This document shows, one piece after another, positions 1 to 8,833 of a stretch of 64,000 bases of DNA. The translations under genes were made by a program, and so were the position numbers. Within the stretch, counting starts at the first letter, position 1. The number at the start of each line of letters is the position of its first letter. The notes under the pieces are model-generated. The model did not search any database. It saw nothing but the letters and a program-made list of their open reading frames with translations, and was not told where the DNA came from. The stretch is from Pseudomonas bohemica. GTDB lineage: Bacteria; Pseudomonadota; Gammaproteobacteria; Pseudomonadales; Pseudomonadaceae. Where the stretch lies: positions 1-64,000 of the forward strand of contig NZ_NKHL01000090.1 of NCBI RefSeq assembly GCF_002934685.1. Reading direction: 5' to 3'.

Positions 1-151
1 TGATCACCACCCGCCGTTCGTTGTCGGTGCGACCTACGAAGGGCATCAGCATCGCGGCGCCCAGGTCGAAGCCGTCAGTCAGCGCGAAGCCGATCAGCAG
101 TACGCCGACCAGCACCCACCAGATGAGTTTGAGTGTCTCGTAATCGAACAT
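1..151 (-). CDS. cydB: Cytochrome bd ubiquinol oxidase subunit II, N-terminal part
   Basis: Only the first 50 or so codons lie in the window; the gene runs off the left edge. The visible product begins [17 protein letters not shown] and continues with a hydrophobic helix and a [12 protein letters not shown] stretch, the conserved N-terminus of CydB. The protein pairs with CydA in the inner membrane to form the quinol-oxidising, oxygen-reducing bd complex. It starts 10 bases after the cydA stop codon, so the two are almost certainly co-transcribed and translationally linked. Confidence 0.93.
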   Translation of the reverse strand, partial: MFDYETLKLIWWVLVGVLLIGFALTDGFDLGAAMLMPFVGRTDNERRVVI

Positions 152-161
152 CGTGTGTTCC

Positions 162-1754
162 TCAGGCCAGCGCGGGTTGTTTGGCTGGGGCAGACGGATC
201 AGTCTCCCGTCGCTCGAAGTGATAACGGCCGGTGTGCAGACTGCTTGGGCCCAGGCGCGCAAACTTGATCATCAGGTACATCTCGATGATCAACAGCACG
301 GTGTAAAAGCCGACCAGCGCCAGGATCGAGCCAATGACATCGCCGCTGGACAGGGTCGAAGCGGACAGGTGGACCGGCAGCACTTCACCGATCGACCATG
401 GCTGACGACCATGCTCGGCCACCCACCAACCCGTCTGCGTGGCGATCCACGGCAGCGGCAGGCTGAACAGTGCCCATTTGAGCAACCAGCGTTTGCTGGA
501 TTCGTTCTTGCGTGCCGAAGCCCAGAACGCGCAGATGAACAACAGCAGCATCAACATGCCACTGAGCACCATGATGCGGAACGTCCAGAAGATCGACGCC
601 ACATGGGGAATCGAATCCAGGGCTGCCTGCTTGATCTGCTGCTCGTTGGCATCGACCACCTTGTCGGTGTATTTCTTCAGCAGCAGGCCGTAACCCAGGT
701 CCTTCTTCACGTCATTGAAGGCGTTGAGGGTCTGCTCGCTCTTGTCGCCGGCGCGCAGCTTGCCCAGCAGGTCGTAGGCGATCATGCCGTTGCGAATGCG
801 CCCCTGATGCTCGCTGACCAGATCCTTGATCCCGGTGACCTGTTTGTCGACCGAACGGGTGGCAATGATGCCCATCACGTAAGGGATCTTCACTGCGTAA
901 TCGGTGCGCTGCTCGGCCTGATTCGGCAATCCGAACAAGGTGAACGCTGCCGGCGCCGGTTCGGTCTCCCACTCTGCTTCGATGGCGGCGAGTTTGGTTT
1001 TCTGCACGTCGCCGATTTCGTAGCCGGACTCATCGCCGAGCACGATCACCGAGAGAATCGAGGCCATGCCGAACGCCGACGCGATGGCGAAGGAGCGACG
1101 GGCGAAACCGATGTCGCGGCCCTTGAGCAGGTACCAGCTGGAAATCGCCAGTACGAAAATCGCTCCGGTGACGTAGCCGGAGGCCACGGTATGCACGAAT
1201 TTGACTTGCGCGACGGGGTTGAACAGCAGGTCGCTGAAACTGGTCAGTTCCATGCGCATGGTGGTGAAGTTGAACTCGGCGCCGACCGGGTTCTGCATCC
1301 AGCCGTTGGCGATCAGAATCCACAGCGCCGACATGTTCGAGCCGATCGCCACCAGCCAGGTTACCGCCAGGTGCTGCACGCGGGTCAGACGATCCCAGCC
1401 AAAGAAGAACAGGCCAATGAAGGTGGACTCGAGGAAGAACGCCATCATCCCTTCGATTGCCAGCGGCGCGCCGAAGATGTCCCCCACGTAGTGGCTGTAA
1501 TAGGCCCAGTTGGTGCCGAACTGGAACTCCATGGTCAGCCCGGTGGTGACGCCCAGCGCGAAGTTGATACCGAACAGCTTGCCCCAGAACTTGGTCATGT
1601 CCTTGTAGACCTGCTTGCCGGTCATGACATAGACCGACTCCATGATGGCCAGCAGGAAGGTCATGCCCAGGGTCAGCGGCACGAAGATAAAGTGGTACAG
1701 CGCGGTCATCGCGAACTGCAGCCGAGATAGGTCGACGACTGATTCCGAAATCAT
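162..1754 (-). CDS. cydA: Cytochrome bd ubiquinol oxidase subunit I
   Basis: A 530-residue inner-membrane protein that oxidises ubiquinol and carries the b558, b595 and d hemes. It is close to E. coli CydA (522 residues) along its whole length. The N-terminal [14 protein letters not shown] contains the conserved heme-ligand His (residue 21). The GDESGYE stretch opens the quinol-binding Q-loop, and GRQPW lies near the C-terminus. The Q-loop is of the long type seen in E. coli CydA, not the short loop of the cyanide-insensitive CioA typical of P. aeruginosa. The start codon overlaps the cydP stop (ATGA), so the order is cydP-cydA-cydB. An ANR-type box upstream of cydP suggests induction at low oxygen. 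Confidence 0.96.
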   Translation of the reverse strand: MISESVVDLSRLQFAMTALYHFIFVPLTLGMTFLLAIMESVYVMTGKQVYKDMTKFWGKLFGINFALGVTTGLTMEFQFGTNWAYYSHYVGDIFGAPLAIEGMMAFFLESTFIGLFFFGWDRLTRVQHLAVTWLVAIGSNMSALWILIANGWMQNPVGAEFNFTTMRMELTSFSDLLFNPVAQVKFVHTVASGYVTGAIFVLAISSWYLLKGRDIGFARRSFAIASAFGMASILSVIVLGDESGYEIGDVQKTKLAAIEAEWETEPAPAAFTLFGLPNQAEQRTDYAVKIPYVMGIIATRSVDKQVTGIKDLVSEHQGRIRNGMIAYDLLGKLRAGDKSEQTLNAFNDVKKDLGYGLLLKKYTDKVVDANEQQIKQAALDSIPHVASIFWTFRIMVLSGMLMLLLFICAFWASARKNESSKRWLLKWALFSLPLPWIATQTGWWVAEHGRQPWSIGEVLPVHLSASTLSSGDVIGSILALVGFYTVLLIIEMYLMIKFARLGPSSLHTGRYHFERRETDPSAPAKQPALA

Positions 1755-1948
1755 TTTGGGTTCTTCTCAGGAGATACGGGAGGGGCGCCCAATACATGCA
1801 GGCCAGCTTGCACCCCGTCATCCTTGACCTCGACCGGAGCGTCGAACCAGACGCTGCGGATTCCCATCAACAGGACGAGTTTGATCAGCAGGATCAGACC
1901 GATGTCTTTCGCCAGCGGGTGTTTGAGGAAATCGAAAGGACCGGGCAT
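1751..1948 (-). CDS. cydP: Small cytochrome oxidase-associated membrane protein CydP
   Basis: A 65-residue protein with one clear transmembrane helix (about residues 16-32, [14 protein letters not shown]) followed by an RSVWFDAPV stretch and a short polar tail. This matches the small CydP family encoded immediately before cydA in Pseudomonas and related bacteria, thought to be a small accessory subunit of the bd oxidase. It overlaps cydA by four bases. The N-terminal part (residues 1-15) should face the cytoplasm. The family role is known mainly from context and small-subunit analogy, so the function is inferred. Confidence 0.8.
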   Translation of the reverse strand: MPGPFDFLKHPLAKDIGLILLIKLVLLMGIRSVWFDAPVEVKDDGVQAGLHVLGAPPVSPEKNPK

Positions 1949-2002
1949 GTTAAGGACTCGTCGGGGTGCACGTTATTTTTCCTACAGTGCTTCCCAAACC
2001 CG

Positions 2003-2016
2003 TTGATCCAGGTCAA
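2003..2016. promoter_or_regulatory. ANR/FNR box for the cyd operon
   Basis: TTGATCCAGGTCAA is a near-perfect match to the FNR/ANR dyad TTGAT-N4-ATCAA. Its centre lies about 61 bases upstream of the cydP start codon. If it sits at -41.5, as activating sites do, transcription would begin about 20 bases before that codon. This predicts oxygen-responsive activation of cydPAB. Confidence 0.75.
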
Positions 2017-2100
2017 AAAAGCCGGGACAGCACGGTGTGACACAACGCCACAGGGTGGTTAACGATGTTTACCCCCTCGTCCTTTACCTTCCTCGCCGGG

Positions 2101-2133
2101 CCTGCAGCGGTCCGGCTTGCCAGCGGTGAGGCC
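2101..2133. repeat. Single REP-like palindromic element
   Basis: The core TCCGGCTTGCCAGCGG resembles the CCGGCTTGCCGGCGG cores found in the REP pair at 62.6 kb. It appears to be a solitary copy in the 372-base gap between cydP and the next gene. Apart from this and the ANR box I see no gene in the gap. Confidence 0.4.
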
Positions 2134-2320
2134 ATCGAGTAGCAGAAACCGGCAACGGTTCGTTCCCGTCGTTGTCGTAGATCGGAACGCAATGATCATC
2201 GCCTCAAGTGGCAGATTTTCCAGCCGATATCGTGGCTGTAACAGGTCATCCGACCATATTCCTACGCGCGCGCCGGAAACCGGATCAGCGCCGCTGCTGC
2301 AGTCCATGAGGTAGCCGTTC

Positions 2321-3091
2321 ATGACATCCCCGACCCTCATTTGTAAGGCTCGCGGCGCGCTGTATGGCGCGGTCATGCTCTGCCTGAGCGTTTGCGATGC
2401 CCGGGCGCAGCCCCTTCGCATCGTTACCGAGCAATTGCCGCCCTACAGCATGACCCTCGATGGGAAGCTGACCGGCATGAGCACCGAGGTTGTGCAGGCG
2501 GTGCTCAAGCAAATCAATGTGCAGGCGAGCATCCAATCCATGCCCTGGGCGAGGGCCTACGATCTGGCACTGCACGATCCGGACGTATTGATCTACTCCA
2601 TCACTCGCACTGCCGAGCGCGAACGCCTGTTCAAATGGGTCGGAACCATTGCCTCGTCGCGCTGGTACATCTATTCCTCGTCCACGCACCCGATCAACCT
2701 GATGGATCTGGACGACGCCCGCGACTGGCAGACCGCCACGGTCAAAGAGGATGTCGGCGAGCAATACCTGATCGGCAAGAAGTTCGTCGTCGGCCGGCAA
2801 CTGCAGTCCAGCAATCGCTACGAACTCAACTACCAGAAACTTCGAACCGGCCACGTCGACCTGTGGATCTCCGATGAATTGAACGCCAATTACCTTGCGC
2901 GCCAGGCCGGGGATGATCCTGCTCGCACGCTGGTGCAATCCTTGCGTGTGCCCGAGTTGGAAGAAGACGGAGGATTGAGCATGGCTTTCAGTGTCGGGAC
3001 GCCGGATGCCACTGTGCAACTGTTTCAGGAAGGCTTGAGGACGATCCGCGAAAACGGGACCTACGACGCCATCGCACGGAAGTGGAATTGA
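2321..3091 (+). CDS. Periplasmic solute-binding protein (SBP_bac_3 type), orphan
   Basis: A 256-residue protein with an N-terminal signal peptide ending near CDARAQ, followed by an SBP_bac_3-like fold (LRIVTEQLPPYS... at the mature N-terminus). It contains the motif PWARAYDLA and, further on, IYSITRTAERERLFKWVG, both shared with the second binding protein at 4459-5208. No permease or ATPase gene lies nearby, so uptake is unlikely to be its main job. The gene ends two bases before the diguanylate cyclase start and is almost certainly in one operon with it, so it may deliver a ligand signal to that enzyme. The ligand is unknown; amino acids or small polar compounds are usual for this fold. Confidence 0.8.
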   Translation: MTSPTLICKARGALYGAVMLCLSVCDARAQPLRIVTEQLPPYSMTLDGKLTGMSTEVVQAVLKQINVQASIQSMPWARAYDLALHDPDVLIYSITRTAERERLFKWVGTIASSRWYIYSSSTHPINLMDLDDARDWQTATVKEDVGEQYLIGKKFVVGRQLQSSNRYELNYQKLRTGHVDLWISDELNANYLARQAGDDPARTLVQSLRVPELEEDGGLSMAFSVGTPDATVQLFQEGLRTIRENGTYDAIARKWN

Positions 3092-3093
3092 GC

Positions 3094-4440
3094 ATGCTCG
3101 CAGAGTCTGAAACCCGCCGCCCGGAAACCACCGCTGCGCCACCGCGCACCGGTTCGCTCGCGCGCAGGCTGGTATTGGCGACGCTGACCTTCTGCATCCT
3201 GTTCACGCTGGCGACCGTCACGTTGCGGACCTGGTTCGCCTGGAACACCAACCTCTCGAACATGAATGCCGAACTGGGGCTGATCGACCAGGTGTTCCAG
3301 GGCACGCTGTCCAAGGCAGTCTGGGAAATGGACAATGAAGCGCTGCAGGCGCAGATCGACAGCGTGGCCCTGGCCCCACCGGTGGGGCGTGTCGAGCTGC
3401 GCATCCTGCGTCCCGGTCGCGCACCTGAAGTGCTGGAGCGTCAGCATCCGGGCCATGCCGGTTCCTCATTCGCCCCGGCCCTGCATCGGCAACTGATCGT
3501 CACCCCCTACCCAGGCGCCAATGAAGTGGTGGGCGAACTGAGCATCGAGGGCGACGCACGCTTGCTGTGGCGGCGTTTGTGGAAGGAAGTCGGGATCATC
3601 ATGCTGACCCAGATCATCCAGTCGCTGGCGCTGGCCGGGCTGATCATGGGCATGTTCAACCGCTCGGTGACCCTGCATGTGCGACGCATCGCCCGCCATC
3701 TGGAACAGCTGACGCCGCAGAATCTGAAAAATCATCTGGTCCTCGGCCGCGGTAGCAAGGCCAGCGATGAACTGGACCTGCTGGAAGCAGGGGTCAACGA
3801 CCTGCAGGACAAGCTGGCCAACCATATCGAACGCCAGACCCGCGATGAGCTCGCCCTGGCCGCCAGCCGCGATCAGCTGGCCGAACTGGTCGAACAACGC
3901 ACTGCGCAATTGAAAGCGGCGAATATCCGCCTCGAAGCCCTGACTCGCTTCGACCCGCTCACCGGCCTTGCCAACCGCCGCCACTTCGATGAAATCAAGG
4001 AGCTGGAATTCAATCGAGCCCTGCGCCACAGGCAGCCTTTTTCGGTGCTGATGTGCGATATCGATTTCTTCAAGCTCTACAACGACACCTACGGCCACGC
4101 CAATGGCGACCAGTGTCTGCGCGAGGTGGCCCTGACCATGAGCGCGCTGTTCTCACGCTCCGGCGAGCTGGTGGCGCGTCTGGGCGGCGAAGAATTCGCC
4201 GTGCTGCTGCCGGGCCAGAACCGGCAACAGGCGCTCAGTTGCGCCGAACGCCTGCAAGCGCTGCTCGCCGAACGGAAACTGCCGCATAAGGGCTCGGGCG
4301 TATCGCCGTTTGTGACGATGAGCATCGGCATTGCCGAACTCGATCCGGCGAACATGGAGCGTTTCGACCATCTGCTGCAAAGCGCGGACAAGGCCCTGTA
4401 TCGGGCCAAGAGTCAGGGTCGTAACCGGTGTGAGATCTGA
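3094..4440 (+). CDS. Membrane-anchored diguanylate cyclase (GGDEF)
   Basis: A 448-residue inner-membrane enzyme predicted to make cyclic di-GMP from two GTP. It has one helix near residues 20-45, a periplasmic stretch of roughly 120 residues, a second helix (IIMLTQIIQSLALAGLIM), a linker or HAMP-like helix, a coiled segment and a C-terminal GGDEF domain. The active-site motif is GGEEF at residues 364-368. The allosteric I-site, normally RxxD five residues before it, reads RSGE (355-358), so product inhibition may be weak. I chose ATG 3094, with GGAAGTGGA just upstream; a GTG at 3082 would overlap the previous gene by ten bases. Periplasmic binding proteins are encoded on both sides. Confidence 0.9.
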   Translation: MLAESETRRPETTAAPPRTGSLARRLVLATLTFCILFTLATVTLRTWFAWNTNLSNMNAELGLIDQVFQGTLSKAVWEMDNEALQAQIDSVALAPPVGRVELRILRPGRAPEVLERQHPGHAGSSFAPALHRQLIVTPYPGANEVVGELSIEGDARLLWRRLWKEVGIIMLTQIIQSLALAGLIMGMFNRSVTLHVRRIARHLEQLTPQNLKNHLVLGRGSKASDELDLLEAGVNDLQDKLANHIERQTRDELALAASRDQLAELVEQRTAQLKAANIRLEALTRFDPLTGLANRRHFDEIKELEFNRALRHRQPFSVLMCDIDFFKLYNDTYGHANGDQCLREVALTMSALFSRSGELVARLGGEEFAVLLPGQNRQQALSCAERLQALLAERKLPHKGSGVSPFVTMSIGIAELDPANMERFDHLLQSADKALYRAKSQGRNRCEI

Positions 4441-4458
4441 TCACGGGGAGAATGTGAC

Positions 4459-5208
4459 ATGCGCCGTAAGCAACATTCGCTCAAACAGGGCTGGGGGTTT
4501 ATATCCACGACGATGTTGGTGCTCGTTTGCCTGAGCGTCCAGGCCGAGACATTGCAGGTGGTCACCGAGGACTCCTCATACAGCTCGCTGCAGGACGGCA
4601 AGGTGGTGGGGCCTGCCAGCGAAGTGGTCGAAAAGCTCCTCGCCGCGGCTGGCGTCAAGGATTACCACATGGCGCTTTACCCTTGGGCGCGTGCCTATGA
4701 CATGGCGCGGCTGGAACCCAACGTGATGATTTACCCGATACTGCGTAGCAGCGAACGCGAGCCGTTGTTCAAGTGGGTGGGCGAGCTGGATCAGGTGACG
4801 CCGCTGTTCTACAAGCTGCGCGAGCGCCATGACGTCGTGATCAAGGATCTGACGGATGCGCGTAAGTATGCCGTGGGCGTGGTCCGGGACGATTCGCGGC
4901 AGGAATACCTGGCAGGCCAGAAATTCAGCAGGCTGGTGGTTTCGGCCAACAATCTGGATAACCTGCGCAAATTACTCAGCGGCCAGGTCGCGCTGGTACC
5001 CATGCCGGAGCGTGAGGCGCGGGAGCAGTGTGAGGAGCTTCATATTGCTTTTGATCAGCTTGAGAGTGTCTATGCCCTTGATGAGCTGTCCAAGGGCCTT
5101 TATGTAGCGCTGAGTCTGAAGACGCCGGCGGATACAGTGCAGCGGGTGACCACGGCGTTTGCCCGGTTGAAGGATGATGGGACGGTGGCCAGGGCTATGT
5201 CTCGGTAG
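4459..5208 (+). CDS. Second periplasmic solute-binding protein of the cyclase cluster
   Basis: A 249-residue protein with a signal peptide ending near SVQAE and an SBP_bac_3-type body. It is clearly related to the product of 2321-3091: both have PWARAYD followed by a run of the form IYxIxRSxEREPLFKWVG. It lies 18 bases after the cyclase gene with GGGGAG upstream, so the three genes look like one operon. The divergence between the two binding proteins suggests different ligands or one sensing and one competing role. Neither idea can be tested from sequence alone. No transporter genes accompany it. Confidence 0.78.
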   Translation: MRRKQHSLKQGWGFISTTMLVLVCLSVQAETLQVVTEDSSYSSLQDGKVVGPASEVVEKLLAAAGVKDYHMALYPWARAYDMARLEPNVMIYPILRSSEREPLFKWVGELDQVTPLFYKLRERHDVVIKDLTDARKYAVGVVRDDSRQEYLAGQKFSRLVVSANNLDNLRKLLSGQVALVPMPEREAREQCEELHIAFDQLESVYALDELSKGLYVALSLKTPADTVQRVTTAFARLKDDGTVARAMSR

Positions 5209-5470
5209 GTGGGGCGGGCGCGCTTACAGCGGTGATAAGCGGTTGATGAGCGTTCCACATTCGGCATGAGAATGATGATAGGGCGCTCTGGGTCCACTGA
5301 CGCGAGCGTCTACGCTGTTTCACGAACTCTTCACAATCGTTCTGAAAAACTTCTCTCGATCCGAATCTTCATCAACCACCTGCCCGCGGCAGGTCAGTCT
5401 GACGTGTGAGTCGCAGGGATATAGCCGACTGAAATTCCACCGTGCAGGCCCGTTTCGAGTAGTGCTTTAT

Positions 5471-7114
5471 ATGGAAATGCGTTCAAAGCTGCGACCCGTT
5501 ACCTCCACCCGCCTGGTCATGCTGTTTTCGCTGTGCCTGGTGCTGTTTTACAACCTGGCGACCTGGCACGCACTGTTCGGTCTGACGCAGTTGCAGGGGG
5601 TCAAGGCCGGCGCGTTTTATGTCTCTTTCGCGTTTTTCCTGTGGGCGGCAATCACTCTGCTGCTGACCCCCTTCTCGTTCCGCCCGACGCTCAAACCGGT
5701 ACTGAGCCTGGTCGCGCTGTGTTCGGCGGCGGCGGCGTACTTCATGAACACCTACGGCATCAGCATCGACACAACGATGATGCAGAACGTGCTGGAAACA
5801 AACCCGGGCGAGGCCGAGGCGCTGCTCAGCGGCAAGCTGTTCGTGTATCTGGGCTTGCTGGGCGCGTTGCCGATCGCGCTGATCTGGCTGATTCCGGTCA
5901 CCTACCCCCGGGTATTGCCAGGATTGGTCAACAAGGTGCTGGTCTGCATCGGTTGCGTGTTGGTGATCGCTGCTGCGGTAGGGCCGTTCTACTCGACCTA
6001 CGCGCCAATCTTCCGTGACGAAGACGCTCTGACCCACTTCATCAACCCGACCAACTATATCTACGCCATCGGCAAGCTGACCAAGCAGACGGTGGCGATC
6101 AAGGAAACCGTCAAGATCCAGACTGTCGGCGCCGATTCCGTACTCAGCCCTGAAGCGCAGCAGCGGCCGAAAAAGAGCCTGATGATCTTCGTTGTTGGCG
6201 AGACGGCACGGGCCGACCACTTCTCGCTCAATGGCTACGCCCGCGAGACCAACCCCGAATTGAAGAAGCAGGACATTCTCAATTTCACTCAGGTGGCGTC
6301 GTGCGGCACGTCCACGGCGGTGTCGGTGCCTTGCATATTCTCGAAGTTTGCGCGCACCGATTACAGCGACAAAAAGGGCAAGACCTACGAAGGCCTGCTG
6401 GACATGCTGCAGCGCGCCGGTTTGAAGGTGTTGTGGCTGGACAACAACAGCGACTGCAAGGGCACCTGCCTGCGCGTGCCACACAGCGACATTCCCAAAG
6501 ACCAGCCGAGCCCCTTCTGCGACGGGCAGAATTGCCTGGATGAATCTCTGTTGGTGGGGCTGCAGGACTACATCGATTCGCTCAAGGACAACGCTATCAT
6601 TGTCCTGCACTCCGACGGCAGCCACGGCCCGGAATACTACGACCGCTACCCCAAAGCCACGGAGCGCTTCACTCCGGTTTGCCATACCAACCAGCTGGGC
6701 AGTTGCACCTCCGATGAGCTGAAAAACGTCTACGACAACACCATTCTCTACACCGACCACTTCCTGGCGCAGACCATCGAACTGCTCAAGCGCAATCAGG
6801 ACAAGGTCGACGCCTCGATGATTTACGTATCGGACCACGGTGAATCGTTGGGGGAAAACGGCATCTATTTGCACGCCGCGCCTTACGCCATCGCTCCCGC
6901 CGCGCAGACCCATGTGCCGATGGTCATGTGGTTCGGCCACTCGACCCTGGAAGACGCCGGCATCGACCGCAGCTGTCTGGCCGCCAAACAGAACCAGCCG
7001 GACCTGAGCCATGACTACATGTTCCATTCGGTGTTAGGCTTGCTCGGCGTCAACACCAGCGAATACCAGTCGGCGCTGGACATTTTTCACAGCTGCAAGC
7101 GCAGCCAGGGATGA
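5471..7114 (+). CDS. eptA: Lipid A phosphoethanolamine transferase, EptA type
   Basis: A 547-residue inner-membrane enzyme of the EptA/sulfatase superfamily that moves phosphoethanolamine from phosphatidylethanolamine to lipid A, lowering surface charge and polymyxin binding. Five hydrophobic helices fill the first 180 residues or so (DUF1705 region). The periplasmic catalytic domain has GETARADHFS, the nucleophile motif CGTSTAVSVPC with Thr at residue 280, and SDHGESLGE, together giving the metal-binding set. ATG 5471 is preferred over an upstream GTG at 5462. No pmrAB or colRS genes are beside it. The AraC gene follows six bases later, so the two may be co-transcribed. I see no certain operator in the 260-base gap upstream. 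Confidence 0.93.
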   Translation: MEMRSKLRPVTSTRLVMLFSLCLVLFYNLATWHALFGLTQLQGVKAGAFYVSFAFFLWAAITLLLTPFSFRPTLKPVLSLVALCSAAAAYFMNTYGISIDTTMMQNVLETNPGEAEALLSGKLFVYLGLLGALPIALIWLIPVTYPRVLPGLVNKVLVCIGCVLVIAAAVGPFYSTYAPIFRDEDALTHFINPTNYIYAIGKLTKQTVAIKETVKIQTVGADSVLSPEAQQRPKKSLMIFVVGETARADHFSLNGYARETNPELKKQDILNFTQVASCGTSTAVSVPCIFSKFARTDYSDKKGKTYEGLLDMLQRAGLKVLWLDNNSDCKGTCLRVPHSDIPKDQPSPFCDGQNCLDESLLVGLQDYIDSLKDNAIIVLHSDGSHGPEYYDRYPKATERFTPVCHTNQLGSCTSDELKNVYDNTILYTDHFLAQTIELLKRNQDKVDASMIYVSDHGESLGENGIYLHAAPYAIAPAAQTHVPMVMWFGHSTLEDAGIDRSCLAAKQNQPDLSHDYMFHSVLGLLGVNTSEYQSALDIFHSCKRSQG

Positions 7115-7120
7115 TCTGAC

Positions 7121-7945
7121 ATGGCCCTTCAGAACCCGGTAAGCAACGCTGAAACACCGGTGTTCTGGAGGGATGCCGAGCTGCCGTTCATTGAAGCCCG
7201 CTCCATCGTCGACGGCCGCAAGGTCTGCTACTCGCGTCATTCCCACGAAGTGTTTTCCATCGGCGCGGTCACGGCCGGACAAAGCACTTACCTGCATGAA
7301 AAGACCCGTCAGACCATCTCCACCGGCACCGTGGTGCTGATGAATCCCGGCGATGTCCACGCCTGTAACCCTATCGACGATCAGCCCTGGTCGTACATCA
7401 TGTTTTACGTCGATGCCCAGTGGCTGGGACGGGTCCAGCAGGCCTGCGGCGTCGAAGGCTTTCGACCGATCCCGGCGATTCACAGCACGGATCCTGCGCT
7501 GTTTTCGGGCCTGCTTGATCTGCACCGAATGCTGATCGATCCGAGCCTGGAATCCCTGGAGAAACACGAAGCCGCGATTGCGTTTTTCGTACTGATACAG
7601 CAGCAGCTTGGCGGTTTCGATGCGCCGCTGAAGAAGGTCAACCAGCGGGTCGAACGCGCCGCGCGGTACATCAACCAGCATTTTTTGCGAGCTATCCGGC
7701 TGGAGGAAATCTGCCAGGCAGCGAGCCTGTCGGAGGCTTATCTGATTCGCGCCTTCGAACAGCATTACCACATGACACCCCATGCCTATCTGATCAACCG
7801 GCGCATTCAACATGCCCAGGCGCAGTTGCGCGAGGGCCAGCCAATTGTCGATATCGCCCAGCGCAGCGGTTTTGCCGATCAGGCGCACTTCCAGCGGGTA
7901 TTCAAGAAACACCTGGCCGCGACGCCGGGCCAATATCGGCAATGA
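7121..7945 (+). CDS. AraC-family transcriptional regulator
   Basis: A 274-residue regulator with an N-terminal cupin-like sensing domain (about residues 15-150, including SRHSHEVFSIG and MNPGDVHACNP) and two C-terminal helix-turn-helix motifs (about residues 175-274, LEEICQAASLSEAYLIRAF and IVDIAQRSGFADQAHFQRVF). This layout is common in AraC regulators sitting next to LysE exporters. It lies six bases after eptA on the same strand. Its stop TGA abuts the reversed stop TCA of the lysE-type gene, and it may regulate that exporter. The effector is unknown. Confidence 0.88.
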   Translation: MALQNPVSNAETPVFWRDAELPFIEARSIVDGRKVCYSRHSHEVFSIGAVTAGQSTYLHEKTRQTISTGTVVLMNPGDVHACNPIDDQPWSYIMFYVDAQWLGRVQQACGVEGFRPIPAIHSTDPALFSGLLDLHRMLIDPSLESLEKHEAAIAFFVLIQQQLGGFDAPLKKVNQRVERAARYINQHFLRAIRLEEICQAASLSEAYLIRAFEQHYHMTPHAYLINRRIQHAQAQLREGQPIVDIAQRSGFADQAHFQRVFKKHLAATPGQYRQ

Positions 7946-8533
7946 TCAGACGTACAGCAACGACACCGCACAGCCGGCCAACAACGCCGCCATGCTGCGG
8001 TTGAAGGCGCGAATGCGCTGCGGGCTGCGCAACCAGGGGCCAAGAAACGCGCCGGCGTAGGCCCAGCAGCCAACCGACAGGTAGCAGACCACGAAGTAGA
8101 TCAGCGCGAACAGGCCGATCAGCCTCGCCTCGCCATCGGCCACGAACGCGCCCATCCCCGCAACCGCTGCCAGCCACGCCTTGGGATTGAGCCATTGCAT
8201 CGCCGCCCCATGCCAGAACGACGGCCGCTGGGTAGGTTTGTCGACATTGAGTTGGCCATCGTCCATCGCCAGTTTCCAGGCCAGATACCCCAGAAACGCC
8301 ATACCGGCCCAGCGAATGATGTCGGTAAGCATCGGGTAGTTGTGCAGCACCTCATGCAGGCCGAAACCGGTGAAAACCAGCAGCACCACGAAGCCGACCG
8401 TAGCGCCCATGACATGCCGCAGACTTGCCCCCAGTCCGAACTGCGCTCCGGAACTGAGCGCCACCACGTTCACCGGCCCCGGGGAAATGGACGCCGCGAG
8501 CGCGAATGCCGCCATGGAAATCATCAGGTTCAT
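7946..8533 (-). CDS. LysE/RhtB-family amino acid exporter
   Basis: A 195-residue inner-membrane protein with about six helices. It has the family hallmark SPGPVNVVALSSGAQFG near residues 17-31 and the QWLNPKAWLA motif near residue 115. The family exports amino acids such as lysine, homoserine, threonine or leucine; the substrate here cannot be told. It converges on the AraC gene with no space between the stop codons. Its 5' side is a 300-base gap holding strong inverted repeats (8738-8822). Confidence 0.9.
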   Translation of the reverse strand: MNLMISMAAFALAASISPGPVNVVALSSGAQFGLGASLRHVMGATVGFVVLLVFTGFGLHEVLHNYPMLTDIIRWAGMAFLGYLAWKLAMDDGQLNVDKPTQRPSFWHGAAMQWLNPKAWLAAVAGMGAFVADGEARLIGLFALIYFVVCYLSVGCWAYAGAFLGPWLRSPQRIRAFNRSMAALLAGCAVSLLYV

Positions 8534-8737
8534 TACCGCCCTTCTCCGTTCAATGAATGATCAGAGACATTAACGGCCGAAGGTTGGGCAGGTATTGAAG
8601 AAAACTGACCTGTGGGATTTCAGGCACGTTTAGTTTGCTTTTGATTCTGGCTGCATGCATCCAGCCTGATATCGCGCCTGCGACGACGGCTGGGCCGCCT
8701 GTTCCAAGGCTGTGCCAGCCGTCTGCCATGGGCGATC

Positions 8738-8822
8738 CTCACACCCGAGATCGAAAATGACCTCCGGTGTGAGAGGCCTGGGCGGGTCTGGCTTGCAGGC
8801 CAGACGCAGCGGGAGAGCCCAG
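8738..8822. other. Structured intergenic segment (two hairpins)
   Basis: The 300-base gap between the lysE-type start and the aldehyde dehydrogenase stop holds two strong inverted repeats. CTCACACC (8738-8745) pairs with GGTGTGAG (8766-8773). GTCTGGC (8786-8792) pairs with GCCAGAC (8799-8805) around a six-base loop, and this is enclosed by CTGGGC (8778-8783) and GCCCAG (8817-8822). No T-tract follows, so it is not a simple terminator. It could be a leader of the lysE-type gene, a small RNA or an operator. I do not recognise a known riboswitch. Confidence 0.45.
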
Positions 8823-8833
8823 AGGGAAAGGCA

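Noticed and set aside
5483..7027. A 514-codon open frame antisense to eptA
   Set aside because: Shadow of eptA, which has all catalytic motifs.
8738..8822. Glycine riboswitch
   Set aside because: Parts resemble GGGAGAG and AAAGGCA, but the conserved core and the tandem arrangement are missing.
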